The notes below the pieces were generated by a model that made no database searches, was not told the origin of the DNA, and saw only the letters and a list, made by a program, of their open reading frames with translations. Of a stretch of DNA of 64,000 nucleotides, positions 47,210 through 56,919 are shown in pieces. The stretch lies in the NCBI RefSeq assembly GCF_003351745.1, contig NZ_CP031222.1, positions 664,207-728,206 on the forward strand, given 5' to 3'. This DNA comes from Aquirhabdus parva (GTDB lineage: Bacteria > Pseudomonadota > Gammaproteobacteria > Pseudomonadales > Moraxellaceae). The translations under genes and the position numbers were made by a program. Within the stretch, counting starts at the first letter, position 1; each line of letters begins with the position of its first letter.

Positions 47210-48196
47210 TCATGATCGATACCAGCGTTCGATACCTGCCTGATGCAAGCTCATTCGTGATAATTCATCGGGTACCCAATGCTCATAGTCTGCAGTCGCG
47301 CGCATGAGAAAGTCCAGAATGGTCCAGTGCTGGCGCAGCACACGACGTAATCGATGGGGCAGCATCGGATGAAACAAGCCAAAGCGCTGGAAAAACTGGC
47401 GCGGATTCTTACGCAACCAAAGCCATGACCCCATCTCTAACGTGTAGGGAAGGAGTAGGGAACCATTGACTGTATTGGCCTTATCATACAAATAGTCCCA
47501 CAGGTCACCGTGGGTAGTGTAGTGAATACTTTGTGGCTCAATTTTATAAAAATCATGCAGTGGATAATTCTGATTGAACAAGTCACAGAGTGCGACGGCT
47601 TCAGCAAGATGAGGCGGTGGCATCCGGTGTGCAGCATAGGGAAACCATAAGCGATCATTCGCGCCAAAGCCGGAATGAAGATCCATTGCCATCATGAAGT
47701 TGGCTTTTTGATGAGCCTGCATCACGCTGTCAATCAGTGCTTGGCTCTCCGGTGCCAAAGTACGACCGCGGTACCAAGGCAAGAAGCGACTGACTTTTTG
47801 CCCTGCGAGAGGCCAGACATAGGGCTCTTGCGCATCAATAGGGGCATTCCGCATCAGATCGATCCCTTTTGAGGTCGCCCGTGTTCCTTGCTGCAAGCCC
47901 GTGACATTAATCAACGGGATACTGACGATCCGCATTTTTTTGAGACGGTCTTGTAGTGAGCTATCCCAAGCAAGACAACTGAGCGTATGTTCAAGCCATG
48001 CCAAGAGGACTTGTGATCCGATGCGCTCGTTGCCATGAATACCCGCATAGAGTCCCAGAGTGGGCACTTGTTCTTCTTCGCTGCCAATGCTGAGTTCCCA
48101 GATCGGCAAACCATCGACCTCTGCCAAAATGCGTGAACGGACAAGAGGATGGGTACGAATAACGTCAAGTTGGGAGAGTTCAGCAATTTCAAACAT
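47210..48196 (-). CDS. M14-family zinc carboxypeptidase or deacylase
   Basis: 328 residues. Zinc ligands H54 and E57 are in GIHGNERIG, H173 is in MDLHSGFG, and the catalytic Glu254 is in TLEMGSW. This is the M14/aspartoacylase-succinylglutamate desuccinylase fold. No signal peptide is present, so it should be cytoplasmic. Substrate unknown; no arginine-catabolism genes are nearby. Confidence 0.85.
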   Translation of the reverse strand: MFEIAELSQLDVIRTHPLVRSRILAEVDGLPIWELSIGSEEEQVPTLGLYAGIHGNERIGSQVLLAWLEHTLSCLAWDSSLQDRLKKMRIVSIPLINVTGLQQGTRATSKGIDLMRNAPIDAQEPYVWPLAGQKVSRFLPWYRGRTLAPESQALIDSVMQAHQKANFMMAMDLHSGFGANDRLWFPYAAHRMPPPHLAEAVALCDLFNQNYPLHDFYKIEPQSIHYTTHGDLWDYLYDKANTVNGSLLLPYTLEMGSWLWLRKNPRQFFQRFGLFHPMLPHRLRRVLRQHWTILDFLMRATADYEHWVPDELSRMSLHQAGIERWYRS

Positions 48197-48296
48197 GCTT
48201 GTGTCCAGCGCAATACAACGTTTAAAAAAAGGGTGATGTCGATACTAAACTCCAATATGACAATATACGATGACAAGATCATGAATGTTCATAAAA

Positions 48297-48330
48297 AAAA
48301 GACTGAGCTAAATCATTAACTCAGTCTTTT
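48297..48330 (-). terminator. Intrinsic terminator after hslO
   Basis: AAAAGACTGAG at 48297-48307 pairs with CTCAGTCTTTT at 48320-48330. On the minus strand the stem is followed by a run of eight T, ending the hslO transcript. Confidence 0.9.
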
Positions 48331-48368
48331 CGGTTTTCGTTAGGAGTCACTGTTGGGTTTTATTTGGT

Positions 48369-49250
48369 TTAGCTAACCCGTAAACCAAATAAAGCCATGG
48401 CCTCGACAGGCCCAAAACGATACGCCGTATTACAGAATTGACAATCCATTTCAATTTCATCATCCGTTGCCAAGATTTCTTCGACGGCCGCTTGGCCAAC
48501 TTGGATCAGTGCTTCAATACAGCGCTCTCGAGAACAGGTGCAGCCAAATTGCAGGGGTTCTGATTCGGGTAGACGTACATCTTCCTCATGATAGAGACGG
48601 TGCAAAATTTCGCTTGCTGGCAGCTCAATCAGTTCTTTAGGGGTCATCGTCTGGGTGAGTATGGTGAGGCGAGGCCATAAATCCTCATCAACGTGCTCCT
48701 GTTCTTCATCGGAGGTGCGCGGGAGGAGCTGAATGAGAAGACCAGCGGCATGTTGACCATCACAGGCGAGAGAAATCTGGGTAGGGACTTGAGCCGACAA
48801 ATCATAATACTGAGCCAAGCAAGCGGCGATCGTCTGCTCTTCAAGGGGCACTATCCCTTGATAGCGTTCGCCATCCTTGGGCTCGATATTGATAAATAAA
48901 ACAGCATCCGTGAGTGCAGCAAGTGCATCGGCGCTGGTATGTAGGTGACTTAAATCAGCTTCGCTATCCCAATCAGCCAATCCGCGTAGTTCACCTTGAT
49001 CGGTACATTCAGCCATGACCCATTTGAGGTCACCGCTCCCTTGAGCTTGCAAGCTCAAACGACCACTAAACTTTAATGTGGTCGCTAGAAGTGCTGCGGC
49101 CGCCAACATTTCACCCAGCATCAGTGCGATGGCGTTGGGGTATGTGCGCTGCTGCAAGATGGTCTCAAGGGCTGTATTGATATGAACAATATCGCCACGC
49201 ACTGGACTGTTATCAATATAAAAACGTTGGCGATGATCGGTTGACGTCAT
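48369..49250 (-). CDS. hslO: Redox-regulated chaperone Hsp33
   Basis: 293 residues. A holdase activated by oxidative unfolding. The zinc-binding switch is intact: CTCSRERC (CxC with a second Cys) and CQFC near the C-terminus. The N-terminal domain has GEMLAAAALLATTLKF and a QAQGSGDLKWVMAEC strand. Start at 49250 (MTSTDHRQRF); the frame is open for 23 more codons upstream, but homologues start here. It follows the Kef-type gene on the same strand after 89 bases. Confidence 0.95.
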   Translation of the reverse strand: MTSTDHRQRFYIDNSPVRGDIVHINTALETILQQRTYPNAIALMLGEMLAAAALLATTLKFSGRLSLQAQGSGDLKWVMAECTDQGELRGLADWDSEADLSHLHTSADALAALTDAVLFINIEPKDGERYQGIVPLEEQTIAACLAQYYDLSAQVPTQISLACDGQHAAGLLIQLLPRTSDEEQEHVDEDLWPRLTILTQTMTPKELIELPASEILHRLYHEEDVRLPESEPLQFGCTCSRERCIEALIQVGQAAVEEILATDDEIEMDCQFCNTAYRFGPVEAMALFGLRVS

Positions 49251-49339
49251 TGGCTTCTCAAAAAATAACTGATTTAAGCGATTTAAATGGGGATGAATCC
49301 CGAAATTATCAAGATCCATCCTCGTGCGATGACCGTGGT

Positions 49340-51235
49340 TTATGCCCCTTTATTGGACTCTCGACGTGCGACACTGATCCGATCAGTGCGCTCGTGATGT
49401 TCAGCCGAGGCTTTTTTGCGGGCTTCACGCGCATCGCTGTCAAATAATCCTTCGAGTTCAACCATTGAAGCGCGTGCAGACTCGATGATCTTGCTTTCAT
49501 CGTTATACACGGCTTGTTGTCTCTCCAGGAGCTCTTCATCGTAATCTCTGAAGATTTCGATGCTTTCTGTTGCGTCTTCTTCTTCAAAACCGAGTGCGAT
49601 TAAGGATGCATGCGCCATACCGAGCGATGAGAGATAGGTTTCCCGCCATACCATGTCAACGCCGGCTTCACGTAAGCGATAGTAGTGCGTCCGATCACGC
49701 GCACGTGCAATAATTTTGACATCAGGATAGGTGCGACTGATGTATTTTGCCGTCGCAATGGATTCTTCCACATTGTCCAGTGCCAAAATAAAGAGTTTGG
49801 CATGTGCAATTCCTGCCGCCCGCAGGATTTCTGGATTATTGGGATTGCCATAATAAACGGAGTTACCAAATTTACGCACAAAATCAACTTGACGGACATC
49901 ACTCTCCACGGCTGTAAATTCAATTTTATGGATGCGTAATATCCGGCCGACAATCTGACCGACTCGACCAAAACCAGCAATAATCACCTGATGCTCATTG
50001 CTGGGAATTTCATCATATTCCCGCCCCGGTTGTGCTTTGGCAAATTGCGGTTCGAGGAATTTTTCAAGTATAAGAAAGGCCAATGGCGTTAGTGCCATCG
50101 ATAGCGTTACGATCAAAATCAACGGTTCTGCAATCTCTGGCGCAAGAACCTTTTGTGATACGGCAGTGTTAAAGACCACAAAGGCAAATTCACCACCTTG
50201 TGCGAGTGCCACACCTAGGCGAATACTGGTTGCGACCCGATTTCCCATTAAACGCGCAATGGATACCAGCGTTGCAAACTTAAAGAGCATTAAACCTAAT
50301 GCTCCCCCAATAATAAGGACGGGTTCGGCGATAATGAGATTGAGGTTGGTACTCATACCCACCGACATAAAGAATAGTCCCAGTAATAAGCCTTTAAAAG
50401 GCAAAATACTGGCTTCAATTTCATGACGATATTCTGAGTCGGCTAAGAGTACGCCCGTAAGGAAGGCACCAAGAGCCATACTGATATTCAGTTGATCCAT
50501 CAACAACGCAACGCCCAGAATAAAAAACAAGGCTACAGCGGTCAGAAGTTCATTTGCGCCACTGCTCACAATCAGTCGGAATAGAGGGCGCACAATAAAG
50601 CGACTGGCGATCACGAGACCCACAAAGACACTGATGACTTTGGCAAAATAAACTAGGTTAAACCCTTCTCCATCATCATGAAGCCCCGAGGTGCTGAGCA
50701 GAGGCAGTAGAGCAAGTAGTGGAATCACCGCAATATCTTGAAAAAGCAGAATGGCAAAGGCATCTCGCCCATGTGCACTGGCGAGTTGGTGCTTTTCACT
50801 CAGGAGTTGTAAAACGAAGGCTGTAGAAGACAGTGCGAAGCCAAAACCGATAATAAAGCTGGTACTCAGCTGACTTTTCAGGTTGATGCCAAAAAGGCTG
50901 CTATTTTTACCGCCAAAAATAAACCACACCACAAGCATTAAAATCGCGCCTGTCACCAAAACTTGTAAGCCACCTAGCACAAAGATGGGTTTACGTAGTG
51001 CCCAGAGTCTTGATGGTTGCAGCTCAAGCCCGATTAGAAAGAGCAGCATGACCACGCCATATTCGGCAAAATGCATGACGGCTTCAGTATTCCCCGCAAC
51101 ATTAAATCCACTGGGGCCCAGCACCACACCCGTGAGCAAATAGCCCAAGACAGTCGCGAGTCCAAAACGGCGACCCAATGGAACCAGTAAGATAGCGGCG
51201 CCTAAAAAAATGGTGGCTTGCACAAGAAGTGTCAT
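49340..51235 (-). CDS. Kef-type K+/H+ antiporter with TrkA-N domain
   Basis: 631 residues: a CPA2 membrane domain of about 12 helices (GYLLTGVVLGPSGF, LFQDIAVIPLLALLPL, FLTGVLLADSEYRHEIEA) and a cytoplasmic RCK domain with VIIAGFGRVGQIVGRIL. The C-terminal 70 residues are charged and helical. Glutathione-gated potassium efflux is the role of KefB/KefC relatives; whether this one is gated in that way cannot be read here. GGAG lies ten bases before the ATG. Confidence 0.9.
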   Translation of the reverse strand: MTLLVQATIFLGAAILLVPLGRRFGLATVLGYLLTGVVLGPSGFNVAGNTEAVMHFAEYGVVMLLFLIGLELQPSRLWALRKPIFVLGGLQVLVTGAILMLVVWFIFGGKNSSLFGINLKSQLSTSFIIGFGFALSSTAFVLQLLSEKHQLASAHGRDAFAILLFQDIAVIPLLALLPLLSTSGLHDDGEGFNLVYFAKVISVFVGLVIASRFIVRPLFRLIVSSGANELLTAVALFFILGVALLMDQLNISMALGAFLTGVLLADSEYRHEIEASILPFKGLLLGLFFMSVGMSTNLNLIIAEPVLIIGGALGLMLFKFATLVSIARLMGNRVATSIRLGVALAQGGEFAFVVFNTAVSQKVLAPEIAEPLILIVTLSMALTPLAFLILEKFLEPQFAKAQPGREYDEIPSNEHQVIIAGFGRVGQIVGRILRIHKIEFTAVESDVRQVDFVRKFGNSVYYGNPNNPEILRAAGIAHAKLFILALDNVEESIATAKYISRTYPDVKIIARARDRTHYYRLREAGVDMVWRETYLSSLGMAHASLIALGFEEEDATESIEIFRDYDEELLERQQAVYNDESKIIESARASMVELEGLFDSDAREARKKASAEHHERTDRISVARRESNKGA

Positions 51236-51411
51236 GTATAGGCAACTCCAAAAAATCTAACGCAAATAAGAGTATTTATTAATCCTCTTTAATGATAACA
51301 AGTGTCATGCCAGCAGATTGTGGCGAAATGAAAAACGCTACAAAAAATAATAAGAATGAATAGTGTTTTCGAATGTTTAGAATGCAACTATGTTCAAAGT
51401 GGACTGGCATT

Positions 51412-51454
51412 TTTGATCTTATCAAAATCATGTTATATTTTTATAAAGATCAAA
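51412..51454. repeat. Spaced inverted repeat before the gene at 51.5 kb
   Basis: TTTGATCTT at 51412-51420 and AAGATCAAA at 51446-51454, 25 bases apart, flanking TATA-like sequence. It could place two half-sites of a regulator on either side of a promoter. Confidence 0.35.
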
Positions 51455-51510
51455 TTTATTCTGATGCTAGAGCAATGCGAGTCAAGGACAGGCCAATTTT
51501 TTAAATAGGA

Positions 51511-52239
51511 ATGCATGTCTTTAATGCAGTCAAATATATCGAGTGTCAGTTACTGATGAAAGAATCTGTATTACCAAGTGCGATCATCCATTCCAAATTT
51601 TTGATGTGGATTGCGCTGATTATTATCATGTTATTGGGCATTTCTTATGTGGGTTTTAAAGCCAATAAGCAACATGCTGCAAGTGCTTCGTCTCAAGACC
51701 TGACTGCCGCCGCCAGCGTGAGTAGTCCCCCCATGGTTACGCCTGCTGATCGAATATTATCGACCTTACCGCAATTAAATGTATTGGTGCCCGTTTTATA
51801 CAGCACACAAATGATCTTGCCACAAATTAGTGTTCAAGATGGCAGTGCGTTATGGCAGCCTAATCAACAGCAGTTAACGATTGTGCAGGGGACTGTTCTT
51901 GCGGGTGTGGATTTGAGTGAGCTGACCCGTGCAAATCTAAACTTGTCAGCACCGGCCAGTTTACAGCTCCCCCTTGCTGAAATGATTTCGGTACATCTGG
52001 ACGATGTCTCCACCTATGACATCAAAACAGGACAGAAATCAGCTGTACAGCTTGGGACTTCCATGACTGAGTCTCAATTGGAGGAGGTGCGTCAACAAAT
52101 GAAGCACAATGCGTGTATGTCAGGTATTTTGCAAAATAGCAGTGAAAGTACTCGCAAAGAGGTTGAGGTGTTACTGAAGTCGATGAATATCGATATGACG
52201 GTTAATGTGACTAACCCACTGCCATGTGAAGGAACATGA
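51511..52239 (+). CDS. Membrane-anchored protein of unknown function
   Basis: 242 residues. A single hydrophobic helix (FLMWIALIIIMLLGISYVGF, about residues 30-49) is followed by a periplasmic part. That part has a possible beta domain around DRILSTLPQLNVLVPVLYST and a helical C-terminal third ending with two Cys (NACMS and PLPCEG). No family recognised. ATG 51511 has AGGA touching it, and ATG 51556 (227 residues) lacks a good site, so the start is unsettled. Convergent with priA. Confidence 0.65.
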   Translation: MHVFNAVKYIECQLLMKESVLPSAIIHSKFLMWIALIIIMLLGISYVGFKANKQHAASASSQDLTAAASVSSPPMVTPADRILSTLPQLNVLVPVLYSTQMILPQISVQDGSALWQPNQQQLTIVQGTVLAGVDLSELTRANLNLSAPASLQLPLAEMISVHLDDVSTYDIKTGQKSAVQLGTSMTESQLEEVRQQMKHNACMSGILQNSSESTRKEVEVLLKSMNIDMTVNVTNPLPCEGT

Positions 52240-52253
52240 TGAATCGGACTGGC

Positions 52254-54524
52254 TTAGGACAGTTCCATTGGATCAACATCGAGTGATGCCCGTATGCCTC
52301 GTCGTTCAGGAAGGTGCATCATAGCGGGCCACCAGGGTTCGATCAGATGATGTAGTAATCTACGATGTGCACATTGAATTAAAACGTGACCCCGAAAAAC
52401 GCCCGCCCGCTTCTCCATTGGTGCCGGAATAGGACCCCAAATTTCGAGTCCATTGGGGTCGTGGGGGGTGGAGATCATTTGTCCAGTTTGTTGTTGATAT
52501 TCTTCTATGCCCATTTTAAATGCATGTATCGCGGCTTTTAGAAAGGCTTCCGTTTTTTCAGCATTGGGTGATTCCGCCCGAATTAGAACCGCATGTCGAT
52601 AGGGCGGTAGTCTTGCTGATTTTCGATCTTGTAGCATCTCTTGGGCAAACTGCCCATAGCCTTGCCGAATGAGCGTCAGTAGCAGAGGATTTTCTGGATA
52701 ACGGGTCTGAATCAAGACCTGTCCTGTTTTAGTACCACGCCCTGCACGTCCTGCAACCTGTAAGATTAACTGTGCCATACGTTCAGGGGCACGAAAATCC
52801 ACACTTAAAAAACCACCATCTACATCGACGATGGCTACTAAGGTAACGTTCGGGAAGTGATGTCCTTTGGCCAGCATTTGGGTGCCGAGTAAGATTGCTG
52901 CACCGGTTTGATTGGCGCGTTGATATATTTTATCCCAACTCCCTACGCGACTCGTTGTATCGCGATCTACGCGAATAATCGGGTGATCGGGGAAGTGACC
53001 TATTAAAGTCTCTTCAAGCCTTGCAGTTCCGGCGCCTGTCGGGATCAAATTGACTGACTTACACGCAGGGCATTCGGTTGGCAAGCGACTTTGATATCCA
53101 CAATGGTGGCAATGTAAATGCTGTCTCGGAGTGTAGTGCACTGTTAAGTGCGCATCACATCGTGGACAATCCGCTTGCCAACCACAGGCATCGCACAGTA
53201 AAACGGGTGCAAACCCCCGCCTATTGAGAAAAACCAAGACTTGCTCATCTGCTTTCAGCCGTGTTGCTATGGCATCTAAAAGAGGCTGGCTAAGGCCATT
53301 CTCTCTTTTTTTATTGCGTAAATCGATTAAGTGAATTCGCGCAAACTCGGCATTTCCAGCTCTTTCGTTTAAGTGCAAATGCAACAGCTTCTTTTCAGCA
53401 GCCAGATGGAGACTTTCAAGAGATGGTGTTGCTGAGCCCAGCAGGACTGGACATTTTTGATCAAATCCGCGCTTTAAAGCGACATCACGGGCATGATAGC
53501 GAAAGGTATCCTGTTGCTTATAGGAGAGGTCATGCTCTTCATCAATGATGATTAAGCCTAAATGAGGCATTGGTGTGAACACAGCCGAGCGGGTTCCGAT
53601 CACAATGTTGGCGTGTCCAGTATAAGCCGCTTGCCACGCCTGTAGACGCGCCACATCACTCATATTGGAGTGCAACATGACGATTTCTGCATGAAAACGT
53701 GCTTTAAAACGATTAATCGTTTGCGGAGTTAAGCCAATTTCCGGTACCAGAACGAGAACTTGTTGTCCTGCCTCCAGTACAGGCTGCATGGCCTGTAAGT
53801 AGACTTCTGTTTTACCGCTCCCCGTCAGCCCATTTAGGAGCACGCCTTGAAATCTACCTAAAACAGCATGAATTTGGTCTATTGCATATTGCTGTTCAGG
53901 GTTGGCAAGTAATGGCATGTGTGCAAGATTCACTGGATGCTTGATCAGTTCCCGCGGTTGCATGAATGATTCGACCAGACCGCGTTTTTCTAACAACAGT
54001 AATGATGCGCGTTCAACACCCATCAGAATCAGGATGCTTTCCGGTGCACCGCGCTGATCGTGGAGATTGAGAATGTCGAATGTTTTACGTTGCTTTGGTG
54101 ATCGCGATAGTTCTGCTGAATTTGCATCGGGTGCTACACGCCAATATTGGGTGAGTAAGTCAAGATGGCGCCCTTGCCTGAGTAGTGCTGGTAATGCAGC
54201 ACTTAAGACTTCTCCTAAAGGATAGTGATAATAGCCTGCTGCCCAAATGAGTAAGTCTAATGTCGTTGCAGGAATAATCGGTTTGAACTCGATGACTTCC
54301 AAAATCGATTTTATTTTGTGCTCAGTAACGAAGGATTCATCCGTTTCATTTTCTTCTGAATTAAATGGCCTGGTTTGCATCACGATACCAATCAGCTCAC
54401 GTGATCCAAAAGGCACACGCACACGGCAACCTGCCGTAGGCACTTGAGTGTCAGCAGGAAGTGCATAGTCAAAAAGTTCAAAGAGAGGTACAGGTACTGC
54501 AACCTGCACCAAAATAGTGCTCAT
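52254..54524 (-). CDS. priA: Primosomal replication protein PriA (helicase)
   Basis: 756 residues. Restarts collapsed replication forks. Walker A is in LNGLTGSGKTEVY, the DEEH box in IIIDEEHDLSYKQQ, and the zinc-binding Cys pairs lie in CDACGWQADCPRC and CHHCGYQSRLPTECPAC. The N-terminal DNA-binding domain (FDYALPADTQVPTAGCRVRV, PFGSRELIG) is complete. It follows ridA on the same strand after 39 bases. No strong ribosome binding site is seen. Confidence 0.96.
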   Translation of the reverse strand: MSTILVQVAVPVPLFELFDYALPADTQVPTAGCRVRVPFGSRELIGIVMQTRPFNSEENETDESFVTEHKIKSILEVIEFKPIIPATTLDLLIWAAGYYHYPLGEVLSAALPALLRQGRHLDLLTQYWRVAPDANSAELSRSPKQRKTFDILNLHDQRGAPESILILMGVERASLLLLEKRGLVESFMQPRELIKHPVNLAHMPLLANPEQQYAIDQIHAVLGRFQGVLLNGLTGSGKTEVYLQAMQPVLEAGQQVLVLVPEIGLTPQTINRFKARFHAEIVMLHSNMSDVARLQAWQAAYTGHANIVIGTRSAVFTPMPHLGLIIIDEEHDLSYKQQDTFRYHARDVALKRGFDQKCPVLLGSATPSLESLHLAAEKKLLHLHLNERAGNAEFARIHLIDLRNKKRENGLSQPLLDAIATRLKADEQVLVFLNRRGFAPVLLCDACGWQADCPRCDAHLTVHYTPRQHLHCHHCGYQSRLPTECPACKSVNLIPTGAGTARLEETLIGHFPDHPIIRVDRDTTSRVGSWDKIYQRANQTGAAILLGTQMLAKGHHFPNVTLVAIVDVDGGFLSVDFRAPERMAQLILQVAGRAGRGTKTGQVLIQTRYPENPLLLTLIRQGYGQFAQEMLQDRKSARLPPYRHAVLIRAESPNAEKTEAFLKAAIHAFKMGIEEYQQQTGQMISTPHDPNGLEIWGPIPAPMEKRAGVFRGHVLIQCAHRRLLHHLIEPWWPAMMHLPERRGIRASLDVDPMELS

Positions 54525-54563
54525 AGGAATGTGGTGAAATCAGAACGCCAAGTAAGGGGTATT

Positions 54564-54944
54564 TTAGTCCGCGAGTTCTAAAATACCATCCATTTCCACG
54601 AGTGCACCACGGGGCAGGCTTGCCACACCGAGAGCTGCACGCGCCGGGTAGGGTTCGGTAAAATATTCACCCATAATTTGGTTGACGAGTTGGAAGTTTG
54701 CCAGATCAATCAGAAAGATATTGATTTTAGCAATATCCGCAAGTGAACCACCAGCAGCTTCAGATACTGCTTGCACATTGTCAAAAACGCGGCGAATTTG
54801 TGCTTCAATCCCCTCAACCAACTGCATGGTTTCAGGGTCTAGACCAATTTGACCCGACAAATAGACAGTGTTACCCGTTTGGATTGCCTGTGAGTATGTT
54901 CCGATAGCGGCTGGAGCAAGAGAGGTATGGATAACTCGACGCAT
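54564..54944 (-). CDS. ridA: RidA-family enamine/imine deaminase
   Basis: 126 residues. Hydrolyses reactive 2-aminoacrylate and related imines. The signature ends are present: [20 protein letters not shown] and [20 protein letters not shown] with the catalytic Arg. ATG 54944 is chosen because AGGA lies nine bases upstream; the frame is open for 26 more codons. Confidence 0.93.
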   Translation of the reverse strand: MRRVIHTSLAPAAIGTYSQAIQTGNTVYLSGQIGLDPETMQLVEGIEAQIRRVFDNVQAVSEAAGGSLADIAKINIFLIDLANFQLVNQIMGEYFTEPYPARAALGVASLPRGALVEMDGILELAD

Positions 54945-55220
54945 AATCATGAGTCCTGATCGAAAAAAGAATGATGTAATGAGAACAGAAAAAGAATTCT
55001 TTTGAATGATACAGCATTGCACCGCAATCTGATGAGACTAAGGTGATGAAAGTGGGGTGATTCGTATTAGAAAAGCTACAGAGACTTGTTAGCCAATTGT
55101 GATCGTTGTGTTATGCCAAATTGCTTACTATCTCGAGTTACAAATAAATATTCAATAAAAATTAAATATTAACAGTGACTTGTTGGTATGAAGTGTTTTT
55201 TTGCATCAAAATGTGTGGGG

Positions 55221-55249
55221 TTGCTTAAAGTGATCTGAGCAATTATAGT
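55221..55249 (+). promoter_or_regulatory. Putative sigma70 promoter of the capsule locus
   Basis: TTGCTT at 55221-55226 and TATAGT at 55244-55249 with a 17-base spacer. The leader to the first start codon would be about 240 bases. Confidence 0.45.
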
Positions 55250-55304
55250 CAAGTCATAAGTACTTGCTCCGATTCACTGTCTAAGTGTCGCTATCGACAA
55301 AGAA

Positions 55305-55328
55305 CGATTATTTTTTGGGGAATAATCG
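55305..55328 (+). repeat. 8-bp hairpin in the capsule leader
   Basis: CGATTATT at 55305-55312 pairs with AATAATCG at 55321-55328 around TTTTGGGG. It lies within the predicted 5' leader and may be an RNA-level control element. Confidence 0.45.
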
Positions 55329-55494
55329 ACAGTTGCTGGATGGGCAAGATGCATTTTTCCTTTTAGATAGACGACTTCTTTTCCGGTTTCTTTTTTGATT
55401 ACATGTTGTTGTTAGCATGTTTTTTGCTTGCTTGTGTGTTCTAAACAAAAGTAAGTAAAAATTAGTCTGGTTTTCAAATAGGTGGGTTACATCA

Positions 55495-56916
55495 ATGATT
55501 CTTGTTCCTGTGATTATGTCTGGTGGTGCGGGTACTCGCTTATGGCCTGTATCTCGTGAGGGATATCCTAAACCGTTTATGAAGCTTGCAGATGGGCAGA
55601 GTCTCCTGATGAAGACTTATCAGCGTGCAGCTTCAGTTATGAGTACAGACTATTTAGTGACTGTAACTAACCGCGATTATTTCTTTGAAAGCAAAGATAA
55701 TTTGTCACAAGTTAATTCTAAAGTTCAGTCTACTTTTTTACTTGAACCTTTTGGACGTAATACAGCACCAGCGATTGCTTTAGCAGCATTGGATATTTTA
55801 GAGAAGCAGGGACCCGAAGCAATATTACTGGTGATGTCTGCGGATCATTTGATTAAAGATGGTCAGCGTTTTGAAGATGCAGTTGCTGCTGCCGCGACTC
55901 TCGCAAGTCAAGGTTATTTGGTCACTTTTGGCATTACACCAACCGCACCAGAGACTGGTTTTGGTTATATTGAATGTGGTGATGTGCTTGGTGTGGGTTA
56001 TTCTGTTGCGCGCTTTGTTGAAAAACCCGCCTTTGAAAAGGCACAACAATTGCTGGCCAGTGGTAATCATCTGTGGAATGCGGGTATTTTCTGTTTCCAA
56101 GCGGGAACTTTCTTGAGTGAGCTTGAAAAGACAGCACCGGAGATTGTAACTATTGCACAAGCCTGCCGTGCTCAGCTTGGCGACGGCGCGGTAACGTCTA
56201 TGCAGGACTATTCAGCGGATATTTTTGCAAAGTTTCCCGATATTTCAATTGATTATGCATTGCTTGAACGTTCAGATAAGGTTGCGGTTATTCCATGCGA
56301 TTTTGGCTGGAGCGATATTGGATCTTGGCAGGCCGTGAGTGAGTTGACTGTTGCAGATGAGACATTGAATCGTACAGTGGGGCAATCCGTGATTGTGGAT
56401 TCACGTAATGTCTATGTACAGAGTCATGATCGCTTGGTTGCGGCAGTTGGGGTGCAGGATTTAGTTATTGTTGATACGCCAGATGCATTATTGGTTGTCC
56501 ATGCCGATAAAACGCAAGACGTACGTAAGGTTGTCGCGCAGCTCAAAGCTTTAGGGCACGATGCATTTAAATTGCATCGTACCGTAGCAAGACCTTGGGG
56601 GACTTATACCATCCTTGAGGAAAGTTCACGTTTCAAAATTAAGCGAATTGAAGTGAAGCCTGGAGCGAGTTTAAGTTTACAAATGCATCATCATCGTAGT
56701 GAGCATTGGATTGTAGTGAGTGGAACAGCACAAGTGACCAATGGGGATAAGACGTTGCTCTTGGGTGCGAATGAGTCAACTTATATTCCAGCTGGAAATC
56801 GACATCGTCTTGAAAATCCTGGAGTACTTCAGCTCATTATGATTGAGGTACAAAGCGGGGAATATTTGGGTGAAGATGATATAGTGCGTTTTCAAGATAA
56901 TTATGGACGTTGCTAA
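55495..56916 (+). CDS. manC: Mannose-1-phosphate guanylyltransferase/mannose-6-phosphate isomerase
   Basis: 473 residues, bifunctional type II PMI/GMP enzyme making GDP-mannose. The nucleotidyltransferase motif is SGGAGTRLWPVSREGYPKPF, with FVEKP and the FGWSDIGSW segment. The isomerase is the C-terminal cupin with RPWGTYTILEESSRFKIKRI, LQMHHHRSEHWIVVSG and TYIPAGNRHRLENPG. GGTGGG at 55481-55486 is the ribosome binding site. It leads the capsule locus, so the polymer probably contains mannose or a GDP-mannose-derived sugar. Confidence 0.94.
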   Translation: MILVPVIMSGGAGTRLWPVSREGYPKPFMKLADGQSLLMKTYQRAASVMSTDYLVTVTNRDYFFESKDNLSQVNSKVQSTFLLEPFGRNTAPAIALAALDILEKQGPEAILLVMSADHLIKDGQRFEDAVAAAATLASQGYLVTFGITPTAPETGFGYIECGDVLGVGYSVARFVEKPAFEKAQQLLASGNHLWNAGIFCFQAGTFLSELEKTAPEIVTIAQACRAQLGDGAVTSMQDYSADIFAKFPDISIDYALLERSDKVAVIPCDFGWSDIGSWQAVSELTVADETLNRTVGQSVIVDSRNVYVQSHDRLVAAVGVQDLVIVDTPDALLVVHADKTQDVRKVVAQLKALGHDAFKLHRTVARPWGTYTILEESSRFKIKRIEVKPGASLSLQMHHHRSEHWIVVSGTAQVTNGDKTLLLGANESTYIPAGNRHRLENPGVLQLIMIEVQSGEYLGEDDIVRFQDNYGRC

Positions 56917-56919
56917 TTT

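Larger units (their letters stand above)
54945..55494. other. Intergenic and leader region before the capsule locus
   Basis: 550 bases. It holds the ridA promoter on the minus strand (not placed), a good plus-strand promoter at 55221-55249, a hairpin at 55305-55328, a 5-bp hairpin followed by a T run near 55401-55425, and the ribosome binding site GGTGGG of the first capsule gene. No JUMPstart or ops element was seen. Confidence 0.55.

Noticed and set aside
54945-55494. Possible JUMPstart/ops element before the capsule locus
   Set aside because: No GGCGGTAG-type sequence is present in the leader.
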